Source: Variovorax paradoxus (lineage in GTDB: Bacteria > Pseudomonadota > Gammaproteobacteria > Burkholderiales > Burkholderiaceae_C). From it: a stretch of 64,000 nt of DNA. Both the position numbers and the translations under genes were made by a program. Position 1 is the stretch's first letter; every line of letters starts with the position of its first letter. This document shows positions 63,259 through 64,000 of this stretch, in pieces. The notes beneath the pieces were generated by a model that had not been told where the DNA came from, made no database searches, and was given only the letters and a program-made list of their open reading frames with translations. Where the stretch lies: positions 2,666,001 through 2,730,000 of the forward strand of contig NZ_JAUSXG010000001.1 in assembly GCF_030815855.1 (NCBI RefSeq), written 5' to 3'.

Positions 63259-64000
63259 TTCCCAGCTACAACACGGGCGAACGCCTGTTTTCGACCGTCG
63301 AAGCGGCGCGCGCCCAATGGAACCCCGTGTGGGTGGTGGTGGACGGCAGCACCGACGGCACGGGCGAGCGCCTGCAGCAAATGGCCGCCCGCGACCCGGG
63401 TCTGCGGGTCTGGCTGCTGCCGCACAACCAGGGCAAGGGCGCGGCCGTGCTGCACGGCCTGCGCGCCGCGCGCGAGGCCGGCTTCACGCATGCGCTGACC
63501 ATGGATTCCGACGGCCAGCATCCGGCCGACCTGATCCCCGCTTTCATGAACGCCTCGCTGGCGCGGCTCGAAACCATGGTGCTCGGCCGCCCGGTGTTCG
63601 ATGCCTCCGCCCCGCTGCTGCGCGTGCGCGGAAGACGCATTTCCAACGGCTGGACCCAACTCGAGACCCTGTTCGCCGGCGTGGGCGATTCGCTCTACGG
63701 ATTTCGCGTGTATCCGGTGACCGACCTGATCGCCGTGATGACGCGGCAGCCATGGATGCGCCGCTTCGACTTCGACACCGAAGCCGTCGTGCGGCTGGCC
63801 TGGCGCGGCGTCAAGCCCGTGAACATCGATGCGCCGGTGAAATACCTGACGGCCGAGGAAGGCGGGGTTTCGCACTTCCGCTATGGGCGCGACAACGTGC
63901 TGCTGACGTGGATGCACACGCGGCTGATGATCGAGTTCGTGTTGCGGCTGCCTGGGCTGCTGTGGCGCAAGGCCAGGCGCCTGCCGCCCTTCCAGCCCTG
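63225..64000 (+). CDS. Family 2 glycosyltransferase (cut by window end)
   Basis: An open frame of at least 258 codons with no stop before the end. The GT-A nucleotide-sugar site is clear: LVLIPSYNTGERL, VVDGSTDGT (Asp40, Asp44) and the metal-binding TMDSDGQHP (Asp94, Asp96), like polyprenyl-phosphate mannosyltransferase or dolichol-type GT2 enzymes. It begins within the acyltransferase gene. The acceptor is unknown; the context suggests a lipid in the pigment pathway. Confidence 0.85.
   Translation, partial: MPDASRTHLVLIPSYNTGERLFSTVEAARAQWNPVWVVVDGSTDGTGERLQQMAARDPGLRVWLLPHNQGKGAAVLHGLRAAREAGFTHALTMDSDGQHPADLIPAFMNASLARLETMVLGRPVFDASAPLLRVRGRRISNGWTQLETLFAGVGDSLYGFRVYPVTDLIAVMTRQPWMRRFDFDTEAVVRLAWRGVKPVNIDAPVKYLTAEEGGVSHFRYGRDNVLLTWMHTRLMIEFVLRLPGLLWRKARRLPPFQP

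Overview
The window is GC-rich chromosomal DNA with closely packed genes. Gene content and order (fdsGBA-fdhD-fdsD, a Bug-type solute receptor, tolB-pal-ybgF, msbA, rng-maf-rlmH-rsfS-nadD-hemF-purD, and a chorismatase beside acyl- and glycosyltransferase genes) fit a betaproteobacterium of the Comamonadaceae, most likely Variovorax or a close relative. That placement is inference from gene content; no rRNA is present. No insertion sequence, prophage, CRISPR array or replication origin was seen. The only RNA gene found is tRNA-Lys(UUU).

Layout. (1) 27-6014 holds a complete operon for soluble NAD-linked formate dehydrogenase, with the maturation factor FdhD inside it. (2) 6071-11661 holds a lone ABC ATPase, an OmpR-family two-component system, a TerC-type membrane protein behind a 66-bp array of 11-bp repeats, a UspA-like protein, and a RidA gene divergent from a LysR regulator. 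(3) 11683-15016 is a leftward cluster of a luciferase-like monooxygenase, two carboxymuconolactone-decarboxylase-fold proteins and a MetQ-like receptor. (4) 15256-26735 concerns sulfur amino acids: a four-domain rhodanese, two tandem receptors, an aminotransferase, two permeases and an ATPase, a cysteine-dioxygenase-like cupin, a cystathionine-lyase-like PLP enzyme, a decayed peptide-transporter ATPase, and a 739-residue cupin-rhodanese fusion. (5) 26883-47997 is an organosulfur (sulfone/sulfonate) scavenging region: a nine-gene leftward operon joining msuE, sfnG and sfnB to a branched-chain-type ABC importer; ssuD with a DszC-like flavoprotein; and a rightward set with a second DszC-like enzyme, SfnR, an SsuABC-type importer and a frameshifted BisC-like molybdoenzyme. 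(6) 48002-60486 is housekeeping: terminator, tRNA-Lys, tcdA, Tol-Pal genes, msbA, and a run from rng to purD and yebC. (7) 60604-64000 looks like the start of an aryl-polyene (xanthomonadin-type) pigment cluster and runs off the window.

Regions 4 and 5 together form a roughly 30-kb sulfur-acquisition block. Region 4 would import sulfur-containing amino acids and oxidise the thiol to a sulfinate, with the aminotransferase releasing sulfite and rhodaneses handling sulfane sulfur. Region 5 would reduce flavin (MsuE) and use it in several monooxygenases (SfnG, SsuD and three SfnB/DszC relatives) to free sulfite from sulfones and sulfonates. The most interesting regulatory observation is that the two large intergenic gaps in region 5 each carry a good sigma-54 (-24/-12) promoter, preceded by two copies of a dyad TGCT-N8-AGCA. 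This is a candidate binding site for SfnR, the sigma-54 activator encoded in the same region.
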